Part shown: positions 22,695 to 31,186 of the stretch, piece by piece
Layout: each line of letters begins with the position of its first letter
Numbering within the stretch: position 1 is the first letter of the stretch
NCBI RefSeq assembly: GCF_000429625.1
Contig: NZ_AUCF01000005.1
Coordinates: forward strand, 248,001-312,000
Direction of reading: 5' to 3'
DNA from: Azospirillum halopraeferens DSM 3675
GTDB lineage: Bacteria; Pseudomonadota; Alphaproteobacteria; Azospirillales; Azospirillaceae
Length of the DNA stretch: 64,000 nt
Translations under genes and position numbers: made by a program
The notes under the pieces: model-generated
What the model was told of the DNA's origin: nothing
What the model saw: the letters and a program-made list of their open reading frames with translations, nothing else
Databases searched by the model: none

Positions 22695-24359
22695 TCACAC
22701 CACGGACGTGAAACCATTGGTGATGGGGTAGCGGCGGTCGCGGTTGAAGATGCGGCGGGTGATCTTGACGCCGGGGGCGGCCTGGCGGCGCTTGTATTCC
22801 GACAGGTGCAGCATGCGCCACACCTTGTTCACCGTCTCCGGCGCGTGGCCGCGGGCGACGATGTCGGGGATGCCCAGGTCCAGCTCCACCAGGCAGTGGA
22901 GGATGTCGTCCAGCTCCTCGTAGGGCGGCAGGGTGTCCTGGTCCTTCTGGCCGGGCTTCAGCTCGGCCGTGGGGGCCTTGGTCAGCACGCGCTCGGGCAC
23001 GACGCGGCCGGCGGGGCCGCGGACGTCGTCGGGCAGGTGGTCGTTGCGCCAGCGTGACAGGGCGTAGACGGTGGTCTTGTAGACGTCCTTCAGGGCGTTG
23101 AAGCCGCCGCACATGTCGCCGTAGAGGGTGGCGTAGCCGACCGACACCTCCGACTTGTTGCCGGTCGACAGGACCATGGCGCCGAACTTGTTGGACAGGG
23201 CCATCAGCGTCAGCCCGCGGGAGCGGGACTGGATGTTCTCTTCCGTGATGTCGGGGTCGCGGCCGGCGAAGGCGGGGGTGAGCATGCGCTCGAACGCCGT
23301 CATGGCCGGCTCGATGGACACGGTGTCGAGGCGGCAGCCCAGCAGTTCCGCACACTCCGCCGCGTCGTCCAGGCTCTCCCGCGAGGTGTAGGGCGAGGGC
23401 ATCATCACGCAGTGCACCCGCTCCGCCCCCAGCGCATCCACCGCAATGGCGGCCGACAGGGCCGAATCGACGCCGCCCGACAGGCCCAGCAGCACGCCGG
23501 GGAAGCGGTTCTTGTTGACGTAGTCGCGCAGCCCCAGCACCAGGGCGCGGTAGACCGCCTCCTCGCCCTCCACCGGCGCCTCGATTTCGCCCTCGGCGCA
23601 GTGCCAGACGTCGTCGTCGCCGCGCTCCCAGCGGGTGAGCAGCAGGTGTTCCACGAAGCCCGGCGCCTGCGCCCGCAGCGCCCGGTCGGCCCCCAGCGCG
23701 AAGGAGGTGCCGTCGAACACCAGCTCGTCCTGGCCGCCCACCTGGTTGACGTACAGGAGCGGCAGCCCGGTCTCGGTGACGCGGGCGACGGCCAGCGACA
23801 GGCGGCGGTCGTGCTTGTCCGTCTCGAAGGGACTGCCGTTGGGCACCACCAGGATCTCCGCCCCGGTCTCCGCCAGCGTCTCGGCGGCATCGGGGGTCCA
23901 CATGTCCTCGCAGACCATGACGCCCAGGCGCACGCCGCGCACGTTCATCGGCCCCGGCAGCGGCCCGGCGGCGAACACGCGCTTCTCGTCGAAGACGCCG
24001 TAGTTGGGCAAGTCGTGCTTGAAGCGCACGGCCGCCACGGCGCCGCCGTCCAGCAGCAGGGCGGCGTTGTAGACGCGCCCGTCCTGGCGCCACGGCGCCC
24101 CCGCCAGCACGGCCGGACCGCCGTCGGCGGTTTCGGCGGCAAGGCCGTTCACCGCCGCCTCGACCGCGTCGAGGAAGAAAGGCTTCAGCACCAGGTCTTC
24201 GGGCGGGTAACCGCACACCACCAGCTCCGGAAAAACCACGAGGTCGGCGCCGCGCGCGGCGGCCTCCGCCCGCGCGGTACGGATGCGGTCGATGTTGGCG
24301 GGGATGTTGCCGACGGTCGGGTTGACCTGGGCAAGGGCGATGGACAGGCGGTCGGTCAT
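22695..24359 (-). CDS. nadE: Glutamine-dependent NAD(+) synthetase
   Basis: Last step of NAD synthesis: amidates deamido-NAD using ammonia drawn from glutamine. It has 554 residues. The nitrilase-like amidase domain at 5-250 has Glu in FPELVVCGYPPED near 44, Lys in KHDLPNYGVFDE near 115 and the nucleophile Cys in VMVCEDMW near 150. The synthetase domain from about 270 has the PP-loop LGLSGGVDSALSAAI near 290 and STGNKSEVSVGYATLYGD near 395. The combined architecture is the glutaminase-fused form, common in proteobacteria. Confidence 0.96.
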   Translation of the reverse strand: MTDRLSIALAQVNPTVGNIPANIDRIRTARAEAAARGADLVVFPELVVCGYPPEDLVLKPFFLDAVEAAVNGLAAETADGGPAVLAGAPWRQDGRVYNAALLLDGGAVAAVRFKHDLPNYGVFDEKRVFAAGPLPGPMNVRGVRLGVMVCEDMWTPDAAETLAETGAEILVVPNGSPFETDKHDRRLSLAVARVTETGLPLLYVNQVGGQDELVFDGTSFALGADRALRAQAPGFVEHLLLTRWERGDDDVWHCAEGEIEAPVEGEEAVYRALVLGLRDYVNKNRFPGVLLGLSGGVDSALSAAIAVDALGAERVHCVMMPSPYTSRESLDDAAECAELLGCRLDTVSIEPAMTAFERMLTPAFAGRDPDITEENIQSRSRGLTLMALSNKFGAMVLSTGNKSEVSVGYATLYGDMCGGFNALKDVYKTTVYALSRWRNDHLPDDVRGPAGRVVPERVLTKAPTAELKPGQKDQDTLPPYEELDDILHCLVELDLGIPDIVARGHAPETVNKVWRMLHLSEYKRRQAAPGVKITRRIFNRDRRYPITNGFTSVV

Positions 24360-24413
24360 GGCGCGGGCCGTGGTGTGATCGGGACAGGCAGGTGGAAAGA
24401 CGATCTTACGCCG

Positions 24414-25295
24414 TTACGCGTCCTTCTCCAGCGCCGCGATCGCCGCGGCCAGGGCGACCAGGCGGCGGGCGTTCTCCACATGCAGGTTTTCCACCAGCCG
24501 GCCGTCCACCACGACCACCCCCTTGCCCTCGGCCACCGCGGCGGCGTGGGCGTCGATGATGCGCCGGCACGACTCGATCTCGTCGGCGGCGGGCGCGAAG
24601 GCGGCGTTGCAGGCGGCGATCGTCTTCGGGTGGATCAGCGTCTTGCCGTCGAAGCCCAGCTCCCGGCCCTGCCGGCACGCCGCAGCGAATCCCGCGTCGT
24701 CGGCCAGGTCCAGATGCACCCCGTCGAGGATGGCGTGCCCGTACGCCCGCGCCGCCAGCAGGCAGAGCCCCAGCGCCGTGATCATCGGCAGCCGGTCGGG
24801 GGTGTGGGCGGCGTGCAGGTCCTTGGCCAGGTCCGACGTCCCCATCACCAGCGCCCCCGGGCGCGGCAGGGCGCCGGCGATGGCTGCGGCGTTCAGCATG
24901 CCCAGCGGCGTTTCCATCATGCACCAGACGGCCAGCGTCTGCGGCGCCCCGGCGGCGCGCAGCACCGCATCCGCCTGGCGCACGGCGTCGGCGCTCTCCA
25001 CCTTGGGCAGCAGCACGGCGTCGGCGCCGCTGGTGGCGGCCATCACCAGGTCGTCGTAGCCCCAGGGGGAGGCCAGCCCGTTGACCCGCACCACCAGCTC
25101 CCGCCCGCCGTAGCCGCCGGCGGCCAGGGCGGCGCGGATGGTGTCGCGGGCGGCCGCCTTGGCGTCGGGGGCGACCGCGTCCTCCAGGTCGAGGATCAGC
25201 CCGTCGGCGGGCAGCGTCCGCCCCTTTTCCAGCGCCCGGGCGTTCGACCCCGGCATGTACAGCACGCTGCGGCGCGGGCGGACGGTGGCGGGCAT
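24414..25295 (-). CDS. HpcH/HpaI aldolase / citrate lyase beta-like (CitE-like) protein
   Basis: A TIM-barrel lyase of 293 residues in the CitE/malyl-CoA lyase group, which cleaves or forms C-C bonds in beta-hydroxyacyl-CoA compounds. Seen: RRSVLYMPGSN near the start, LILDLEDAVAPD near 34, the substrate Arg in VRVNG near 70, the Mg-binding Glu in MMETPLGM near 130, and the Mg-binding Asp in GTSDLAKDL near 157, then the C-terminal GKTLIHPKTI. No CitF or CitD is adjacent, so it is not part of a citrate lyase complex. Malyl-CoA, methylmalyl-CoA or citramalyl-CoA are possible substrates. Transcribed away from pdxY. Confidence 0.85.
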   Translation of the reverse strand: MPATVRPRRSVLYMPGSNARALEKGRTLPADGLILDLEDAVAPDAKAAARDTIRAALAAGGYGGRELVVRVNGLASPWGYDDLVMAATSGADAVLLPKVESADAVRQADAVLRAAGAPQTLAVWCMMETPLGMLNAAAIAGALPRPGALVMGTSDLAKDLHAAHTPDRLPMITALGLCLLAARAYGHAILDGVHLDLADDAGFAAACRQGRELGFDGKTLIHPKTIAACNAAFAPAADEIESCRRIIDAHAAAVAEGKGVVVVDGRLVENLHVENARRLVALAAAIAALEKDA

Positions 25296-25449
25296 GGCGG
25301 AACTCCCCGGTCCTGGTCGAATGCGGTGACGTCCTGCTTACCCGCGGCGCGGGGCGGCTGTCATCAGCGTTCTGTGCAGCCCCGGACGACGTGTCCGCAG
25401 CGCGCCGGCATCTGGACGGGCGCCGGGGGATCGCCTAGCATTCGCGGCT

Positions 25450-26310
25450 ATGAAAAGCGTCCTCTCCATCCAGTCGCACGTGGCCTACGGCTACGTCGGC
25501 AACCGCGCCGCGGTGTTCCCGCTCCAGCGTCTGGGCTTCGACGTCACGGCGGTCAACACGGTGCAGTTCTCCAACCACACCGGCTACGGGCAGTGGACCG
25601 GCCAGGTGTTCAGCGCCGAGCACATCGCCGACGTGGTCGACGGCGTGGCCGCCCGCGGCGGGCTGGAGGGCTGCGACGCCGTCCTGTCCGGCTACATGGG
25701 CGAGGCCGGCCTCGGCCAGGTGATCGTGGAGACCGCGGCGCGCGTCAAGGCGGCCAACCCGCGGGCGCTCTACTGCTGCGACCCGGTGATGGGCGACGTC
25801 GGCCGCGGCTTCTTCGTGCGGCCGGGCCTGCCGGAGTTCATCAGGGCGCACGCCGTGCCGGCCGCCGACGTCATCACCCCCAACCAGTTCGAGCTGGAAT
25901 ACCTGGCCGACCGGCCCATCGTCACGCTGGAGGACGCACTGGCCGCCACCGCCGCGGTGCGGGCGCGCGGCCCGCGCCTGGTGCTGGTCACCAGCCTGAC
26001 CCACGCGGCCGTCCCCGCCGACCGGATCGAGATGCTGGTGGACGGCCCCGACGGCGCCCGGGTGGTGGAAACGCCGCGCCTGCCCCTCGACCCGCCGCCC
26101 AGCGGTGCAGGCGACGCCACCGCCGCCCTGTTCCTCGCCCACCTGCTGACCACCGGCGACCCCGCGCAGGCCCTGGAGGCGGCGGCCGCCGCCATCTTCG
26201 CGGTGTTCGAGACGACGCGGGACCGCGGATCGCGGGAGCTGCAGCTCATCGCCGCCCAGGACCGGCTGGTCGCGCCGCCCCGTCGCTTCGCGTCCCGCCC
26301 GGTCCGCTGA
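25450..26310 (+). CDS. pdxY: Pyridoxal kinase
   Basis: Phosphorylates pyridoxal in B6 salvage. It has 286 residues, a ribokinase-fold PfkB-like kinase of the PdxY/PdxK group. Seen: MKSVLSIQSHVAYGYVGNRA at the start, VNTVQFSNHTGYG near 40, CDPVMGD near 113, TPNQFELEYL near 145, and the anion hole with the catalytic Asp in PPSGAGDATAALF near 220. The C-terminus overlaps a convergent small zinc-motif gene by 65 bp. It is divergent from the CitE-like gene over 154 bp. Confidence 0.95.
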   Translation: MKSVLSIQSHVAYGYVGNRAAVFPLQRLGFDVTAVNTVQFSNHTGYGQWTGQVFSAEHIADVVDGVAARGGLEGCDAVLSGYMGEAGLGQVIVETAARVKAANPRALYCCDPVMGDVGRGFFVRPGLPEFIRAHAVPAADVITPNQFELEYLADRPIVTLEDALAATAAVRARGPRLVLVTSLTHAAVPADRIEMLVDGPDGARVVETPRLPLDPPPSGAGDATAALFLAHLLTTGDPAQALEAAAAAIFAVFETTRDRGSRELQLIAAQDRLVAPPRRFASRPVR

Positions 26311-26479
26311 CCCGGCCCCACGACCGCGTCAGCCCGGCCGCCTCGGCGCAGCCGTAGTGCCAGGCATGGCCCTCGGGATCACCGGCCCAATGGGCTTCGC
26401 CGCGACGCACCGGCCGGCCGCAGTGCCGGCATTCGGGAAGAGCGGCCGCACTTCGGGCCCGCATTCCAACGGGGAGCAT
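26246..26479 (-). CDS. Small putative zinc-binding protein
   Basis: A 77-residue protein with a compact CxxC-x20-HxxC arrangement: ECRHCGRPV at residues 16-24 and HAWHYGCAEAAGL at 38-50, plus His30. This spacing suits a small treble-clef or LIM-like zinc site. The ATG at 26479 has a strong ribosome site (AGGAGG) about 10 bp upstream, which argues that it is real despite a 65-bp tail-to-tail overlap with pdxY. The region after residue 52 is Gly/Arg/Pro-rich and probably disordered. Function unknown. Confidence 0.6.
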   Translation of the reverse strand: MLPVGMRARSAAALPECRHCGRPVRRGEAHWAGDPEGHAWHYGCAEAAGLTRSWGRVSGPGGTRSDGAARPAGPGRR

Positions 26480-26501
26480 GGATGGCGTCCCTCCTGGCTG
26501 T

Positions 26502-26518
26502 TCGGTTATCGAAACCGA
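26502..26518. promoter_or_regulatory. Palindromic operator candidate
   Basis: TCGGTT-ATCGA-AACCGA, a 6-bp inverted repeat in the 102-bp gap between the YbaN-like gene and the zinc-motif gene, just upstream of the latter's ribosome site. Its context GTTCGGTTATCGAAACCGAT closely matches GTTCGGTTTCGAAACGAT at 7599-7616, suggesting that one regulator may bind both. Confidence 0.4.
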
Positions 26519-26581
26519 TCATTATGCTGCATCGCAGCGTCCGCCAAGCGGGAAACAGCCATGTCATAGGCTTCCCGTACG

Positions 26582-27019
26582 TCAGATAGACCCCGTGGAC
26601 CGCCCCGCCTCGGGCAGCGGCCGGGTGGCGACGTACAGGGCGACGGCGAGCATCACCGCGCCCGCCACCAACGGTACGGCGGTGCCGTCGGCGGAGCGGT
26701 AGATCAGCGTCCAGCTCACCGCCAGCCCGATCAGGGCCGCCGCCTTGCCGCGCAGGGGAATGGCGCGGCGGTCGCGCCATTCGCACAGGAAGGGGCCGAA
26801 GCGGGGGTGCCGGTACAGCCAGCGTTCCATCGCCGGGCTGCCCTTGGCGAAGGCCCAGGCGGCCACCAGCAGGAACGGGGTCGTCGGCAGCAGCGGCAGC
26901 ACCACGCCGACGGCGCCCAGCCCCACCGCGGCATAGCCGATGCCCAGGTACAGCCAGCGCCGGGTCCGGCCCGGTTGTTCCGATGGCCGGGCGTCGTCCG
27001 GTTGTGCCGATCCGCTCAC
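26582..27019 (-). CDS. YbaN family (DUF454) small membrane protein
   Basis: A 145-residue inner-membrane protein with three to four hydrophobic segments. The DUF454 hallmark is present: RWLYLGIGYAAVGLGAVGVV, LPLLPTTPFLLVAAWAFAKG, then SPAMERWLYRHPRFGPFLCEW and a last pair of helices. Family function is unknown; E. coli YbaN is the reference. It is in the same orientation as the downstream zinc-motif gene, which begins 103 bp later, so co-transcription is possible. Confidence 0.87.
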   Translation of the reverse strand: MSGSAQPDDARPSEQPGRTRRWLYLGIGYAAVGLGAVGVVLPLLPTTPFLLVAAWAFAKGSPAMERWLYRHPRFGPFLCEWRDRRAIPLRGKAAALIGLAVSWTLIYRSADGTAVPLVAGAVMLAVALYVATRPLPEAGRSTGSI

Positions 27020-27211
27020 GCGCGTCCTCCGTCGTCACGCCGATGCCGTCGGGCGCCCCCCTATGAGACATTGGTCCCGCCCCGGCGGTTTGGAAGGGCG
27101 GCCTCCCCCGAAGAGGCTCATACGCATGGCCAGATTGCACGGCCGCCGCCGCGCCACACCTGTTCTCGTGCGTTCGGTTTCCCCACCGGTTGCGGCGAAG
27201 GCAGGCAAAGC

Positions 27212-27769
27212 ATGTTGTTCGAATTCGAGCCGTCGGGCATCAACGATACCTATCTGCGCCTCACGCGCAACGCAATCTCCTGTATCCTGGTGCCGGCCGG
27301 CACCTGGAACGGCCTGTTGCGGATGAACTATCTGGTCAGCGGCCCGACCGGCGGGTCGGAGCCCCACTTCGTGTTCCGCGCCGCCGACGTCGGCTGGGAC
27401 GACGGCCGCTTCTTCTGGCGCGGCAAGGCGGCCCCGGTGGTGACCTCCACCGCCATGGTCAATGTGCTGCTGGAGCGCGGCATGGCCGTCGATTCGGAGG
27501 TGGAGATGCTGGTCTTCGCCACCGCCGGCGACGGCGGCGCCGCGCGCTCCGACGAACGGCTGATGCTGCGCGCCCTGCTGGGGGGCTGCACCTTCACCCC
27601 CATCTACGAGGACCGTCCCGACCCGTTCGGCACCGGCGCGCCGCCGGCGGTGACGGGCTTCGCGGTGCGCACGCTCGCCGATCCCGGCGCCTTCGTGGTG
27701 GAGGCGCGCGACGGCCTTCCCGTGCTCGACCCGGACACCCGCCGGGCCTTGCAGCGGCAGGTGGGATAA
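27212..27769 (+). CDS. Conserved-looking hypothetical protein
   Basis: A 185-residue cytoplasmic protein that I cannot assign to a family. No signal peptide, membrane segment or catalytic motif is visible. The sequence is mixed alpha/beta with aromatic-rich strands (PHFVFRAADVGWDDGRFFWRG). The ATG at 27212 follows GGCAGGCAAAGC. The 192-bp gap upstream separates it from the divergent YbaN-like gene, and the maiA gene follows 87 bp later in the same direction, so the two may share a transcript. Confidence 0.65.
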   Translation: MLFEFEPSGINDTYLRLTRNAISCILVPAGTWNGLLRMNYLVSGPTGGSEPHFVFRAADVGWDDGRFFWRGKAAPVVTSTAMVNVLLERGMAVDSEVEMLVFATAGDGGAARSDERLMLRALLGGCTFTPIYEDRPDPFGTGAPPAVTGFAVRTLADPGAFVVEARDGLPVLDPDTRRALQRQVG

Positions 27770-27856
27770 GGCGGCCGCCCGACCTTCGCCGTTTTCCCCG
27801 CCCGCCGGCCGGTCTAGGATCGGCCCGGCAACAGGGCAGAGGAGGAAACGGTCGCC

Positions 27857-28495
27857 ATGAAGCTCCACGGGTATTTCCGGTCGTCGGCCGCCTATCGGGT
27901 GCGCATCGCCCTCAACCTCAAGGGGCTGACGGCGGAACCGGCGTATCTCCACCTGCGCAAGGGTGAACAGGCGGCCCCCGCCTACACCGCGCTCAACCCG
28001 CAGAAGCTCGTCCCCACCCTGGAGGACGAGGGCGCCGTGCTCACCCAATCCCTGGCCATCATCGAGTACCTGGAGGAGCGCCATCCCCACCCGGCGCTGC
28101 TGCCCGCCGACCCCGCCGACCGGGCGCGGGTGCGGGCGATCGCCCTGGCCATCGCCTGCGAGATCCACCCGCTGAACAACCTGCGGGTGCTCAACCACCT
28201 GCGCGACCGCCTGGGCCTCGACGAGGCCGCGCGCAACGACTGGTACCGGCACTGGGTGTCCGAAGGCTTCGCGGCGGTGGAGGCGATGCTGGCCGGCGAC
28301 CCGCGCACCGGCCGGCTGTGCCACGGCGACACCCCGACGCTGGCCGACGTGGTGCTGGTGCCGCAGGTCTACAACGCCGAACGATTCGCGGTCGACCTCG
28401 CCCCCTACCCGGCCATCCGCCGCATCGCGCAGACGGCGCGCGCCCTCGACGCCTTTGCCGCCGCCGATCCCGACCGCCAGCCCGACGCGGAATAA
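27857..28495 (+). CDS. maiA: Maleylacetoacetate isomerase (zeta-class glutathione transferase)
   Basis: Glutathione-dependent cis-trans isomerase of the tyrosine/homogentisate pathway, 212 residues. The N-terminal thioredoxin-like domain has the active-site motif RSSAAYRVRIALNLKGL at about 8-24 (bacterial zeta form, Ala in place of the animal Cys). It continues with NPQKLVPTL and LTQSLAIIEYLEE, the glutathione-gamma-Glu contact. The helical C-terminal domain carries ACEIHPLNNLRVLNHL. The ribosome site GAGGAGGAAA is strong. No other homogentisate-pathway gene is nearby, so its role here may be general. Confidence 0.92.
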   Translation: MKLHGYFRSSAAYRVRIALNLKGLTAEPAYLHLRKGEQAAPAYTALNPQKLVPTLEDEGAVLTQSLAIIEYLEERHPHPALLPADPADRARVRAIALAIACEIHPLNNLRVLNHLRDRLGLDEAARNDWYRHWVSEGFAAVEAMLAGDPRTGRLCHGDTPTLADVVLVPQVYNAERFAVDLAPYPAIRRIAQTARALDAFAAADPDRQPDAE

Positions 28496-28505
28496 CCGCC
28501 ACGTC

Positions 28506-28552
28506 CTATCCGGTGGCGGGCGGACCCGTCTATCCGGTGGCGGGCGGACCCG
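28506..28552. repeat. 24-bp tandem duplication spanning a stop codon
   Basis: Two 23-bp copies of CTATCCGGTGGCGGG... (28506-28528 and 28530-28552) differ only in the base after them. On the minus strand each copy encodes the last residues GPPATG and the stop codon of the HAMP-protein gene, so the second copy lies beyond the functional stop. It looks like a recent slippage or duplication event that is neutral to the protein. Confidence 0.9.
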
Positions 28553-29312
28553 CCAGGGCGCGGACACGCTCCTCCACCATGATGTCCATACGCTCGGCCG
28601 TCAGCTTCAGGGTGCGGGCCAGCAGCAGCACGCCGCGGGCCAGCCGGCCGAACTCGTCGCGCCGGTGGGCCAGCGGCGACAGGGCATCGATGTCCGCCTG
28701 GCCGTCGCGCAGGGATTCCGACACCCGCACCAGCGTGTCGATCGGCCGGCTGATGCGCCGCGCCAGCGCCGCCGCCGGGATCATCCCCATGGCCAGCACG
28801 CCCACCGCCATGGCGGCGGCGAAGCCCAGCCGTTCGCCGGGGGCCAGCGTGTGCAGCTCGTTGGGCACGGCGATGGCCAGGACGCCTTCCAGGTCGCCCT
28901 GGGAATCGATCACGGGGGTGGCGACGTAGAGCGCCTCGCCCACGCGCACCGCCTCGCCGATGCCCTCCTCCAGGGTCCGCGTCAGCAGGGCACGGTCCAT
29001 GCGCCGCTCCGGCTCATGGTCGGCCAGCCCCGGCACGCGGGCGGCGCGCACCACGTTCAGATCGCGGTCGAACAGGGTGACGGCGATCAGCGGCCCCGAT
29101 GCCAGCAGCCGCTCCACCGCCTCGGGCGTGGGGTCGTCGACCGCTCCGAACGCGTGGGCGACCAGCCGGGCGTACATCAGCATGTCCGCCCGCCCGTGCT
29201 CGGCCACCGCCCGGTTGATGATCACCTCGTAGGCGGCGACGGAGGTCAGCACCGTCAGCGCGATGGCGGCGGACGTCATGATCCAGATGCGGGCGAACAG
29301 GTTCATCGGCAC
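28530..29312 (-). CDS. HAMP-domain membrane sensor without output domain
   Basis: A 260-residue membrane protein: TM1 at about 8-29, a periplasmic sensor of about 130 residues (30-158) resembling a small single-Cache or CHASE-like fold, TM2 at about 163-185, then a HAMP domain at 185-240 (RRISRPIDTLVRVSESLRDG). The chain ends soon after a short helix (LLLARTLKLTAERMDIM..). No kinase, cyclase or methyl-accepting domain follows. It could gate a partner protein by its coiled coil. It is divergent from the NCS2 permease fusion over 119 bp and sits beside several signalling genes. A relation to them is inference. Confidence 0.8.
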   Translation of the reverse strand: MPMNLFARIWIMTSAAIALTVLTSVAAYEVIINRAVAEHGRADMLMYARLVAHAFGAVDDPTPEAVERLLASGPLIAVTLFDRDLNVVRAARVPGLADHEPERRMDRALLTRTLEEGIGEAVRVGEALYVATPVIDSQGDLEGVLAIAVPNELHTLAPGERLGFAAAMAVGVLAMGMIPAAALARRISRPIDTLVRVSESLRDGQADIDALSPLAHRRDEFGRLARGVLLLARTLKLTAERMDIMVEERVRALAGPPATG

Positions 29313-29431
29313 TTCCCGGCGCGGGTTCCCGTGAGCGTCCGTCCCGTGGACGAACGAGCGGCCGTCATGTATAGCCTAAGTTCCCGCCGCCTCACAGGGC
29401 GGGTCCACGGCACGGCACCGACGCGGAGCCC

Positions 29432-31186
29432 ATGGCGGCACAGCCCCAGACCCTGATCTACGGCGTCGACGACACCCCGCCGCCGCTGGTGACGCTGGCC
29501 ATGGCGGTCCAGCACCTGGCCCTGGTGTCGATCTTCCTGATCGTCGCGGTGACCCTGGCACGCGCCGCCAATCTGCCGCCCGACATCGCCGACGGCTTCG
29601 TCGCCCTGACGATGGTCGCCGGCGGCGTCGGCTCGATCCTGCAATCGCTGCGGCGCGGCGGCATCGGATCGGGTTTCCTGATCCCGACCACCACCACCAC
29701 CATCCTGCTGCCGCCGGCCATGGCGGCGCTGCCCCACGGCGGGCTGCCGCTGGCGCTGGGCATGACGGCGGTGGCCGGGCTGCTGGTCATGGGGCTGTCG
29801 CGCATCGTCCACCGCATCCGGCCGCTGCTGCCGCCGGAGATCGCCGGCTTCGTGGTGCTGATGGTCGGGCTGTCGGTGATGATCCTGGCCACCCGCAACG
29901 TGCTGGGGGTCGACCTGCCGGCGGAAGACCGGGGGCCGGGGCTGGTGGTCGCCGCCATCGCCCTGGCCGCCATGGTGTCGCTGAGCGTGTGGGGCGCCAC
30001 CCCGCTGCGCCTCTATTGCTCGCTGATCGGCGTGGTGGTGGGCTATGCCGCCGCCTCCCTGGCGGGGATGGTGTCCCACGACGACGTCGCCCGCATCGTC
30101 GACGCGCCGTCCTTCCGCCTGCCGCCGGTCGGCAGCATGGGGCTGGCCTTCGACGCGGCCCTGCTGGTGCCGTTCGTGATCGCGGCGCTGGCGATGACGC
30201 TCAACACCGTGGGCGCCGTCACCGCCGCGCAGAAGGTCAACGATCCGGATTGGAAACGGCCGGACTTCACCTCCATCGGCCGCGGCGTGCTGGCGGAGGG
30301 GATCACCAACGCCCTGTCCGCCCTGATCGGCGGCATGGGCCAGTCCTCGACGTCCAGCGCCGTCGGCCTGTCGGCCGCCACCGGTGCGGCCAGCCGGGTG
30401 ATCGGCTTCGCCATCGGCGGACTGCTGATCGCGCTGGCCTTCCTGCCCAAGGTCACGGCCGTGCTGCTGGTGATGCCGGTGCCGGTGGTGGGGGCCGCCC
30501 TGCTGTTCAGCGGCTGCCTGCTGGTGGTGAACGGCATCCAGATGATCGCCTCGCGCCTGATCGATTCGCGCAAGGCGTTCGTGCTGGGCATCGGGCTGGC
30601 CTTCGGGCTGGCGCGCAACGTCTTCCCCGATGCCTTCGCCGACGTGCCCGACTGGCTGGCCCCCTGGGTCAGCTCGCCCATGGCGCTGGCGGTCAGCCTG
30701 GCGGTGCTGCTCAACCTGATCTTCCGCATCGGCATCTGGCGCAAGAACCGCCTGCTGGTCGAGACGGCCCACGCGGACATGACCGAGGTCGGCGATTTCA
30801 TGGCCCGCCAGGGTGCCGCCTGGGGGGCCCGGCCGGAAGTGGTGGCCCGCGCCACCATCGCCACCTGCGAGGTGGTGGAAACGCTGATCGCCAACGATCT
30901 GGTCTACGACACGGTCCGCCTCGGCCGGCACTTCCCGGACGTGAAGGTGCCCGACGGCCTGATCTCCATCGCCACCCGCTTCGACGAGTTCCGGTTCATC
31001 GTGTCGATCCGCTACGCCGGCTCCCTGCTGGAACCGCGCAACGACCGCCCGTCGCAGGATGAGATCCTGGAGCATCCCGCCGGCGCGCTGGAACTGGCCC
31101 GCTACCTGCTGCGCCGCGCCGCCGACGATGTCCGCACCCACAAGGAGGGCGACCTGTGCACGGTAAGCCTCGTCATGAAGGATTGA
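29432..31186 (+). CDS. NCS2-family nucleobase permease fused to a degenerate RsbW-like (HATPase) domain
   Basis: A 584-residue protein in two parts. Residues 15-440 are an NCS2 (UraA/xanthine permease) transporter with about 12-14 membrane segments, including the TTTTTILLPPA stretch, PPEIAGFVVLMVGLSV and the conserved GGMGQSSTSSAVGLSAATGA. Residues 455-584 look like an RsbW/SpoIIAB-type HATPase domain: RATIATCEVVETLIANDLVY for the N-box region and a last block GALELARYLLRRAADDVRTH..CTVSLVMKD like the G2 box and final strand. The G1 Asp and the glycines are missing or altered, so ATP binding is doubtful. The usual NCS2 protein ends near residue 450. It overlaps the TAXI gene by 31 bp, implying coupled expression. 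Confidence 0.85.
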   Translation: MAAQPQTLIYGVDDTPPPLVTLAMAVQHLALVSIFLIVAVTLARAANLPPDIADGFVALTMVAGGVGSILQSLRRGGIGSGFLIPTTTTTILLPPAMAALPHGGLPLALGMTAVAGLLVMGLSRIVHRIRPLLPPEIAGFVVLMVGLSVMILATRNVLGVDLPAEDRGPGLVVAAIALAAMVSLSVWGATPLRLYCSLIGVVVGYAAASLAGMVSHDDVARIVDAPSFRLPPVGSMGLAFDAALLVPFVIAALAMTLNTVGAVTAAQKVNDPDWKRPDFTSIGRGVLAEGITNALSALIGGMGQSSTSSAVGLSAATGAASRVIGFAIGGLLIALAFLPKVTAVLLVMPVPVVGAALLFSGCLLVVNGIQMIASRLIDSRKAFVLGIGLAFGLARNVFPDAFADVPDWLAPWVSSPMALAVSLAVLLNLIFRIGIWRKNRLLVETAHADMTEVGDFMARQGAAWGARPEVVARATIATCEVVETLIANDLVYDTVRLGRHFPDVKVPDGLISIATRFDEFRFIVSIRYAGSLLEPRNDRPSQDEILEHPAGALELARYLLRRAADDVRTHKEGDLCTVSLVMKD

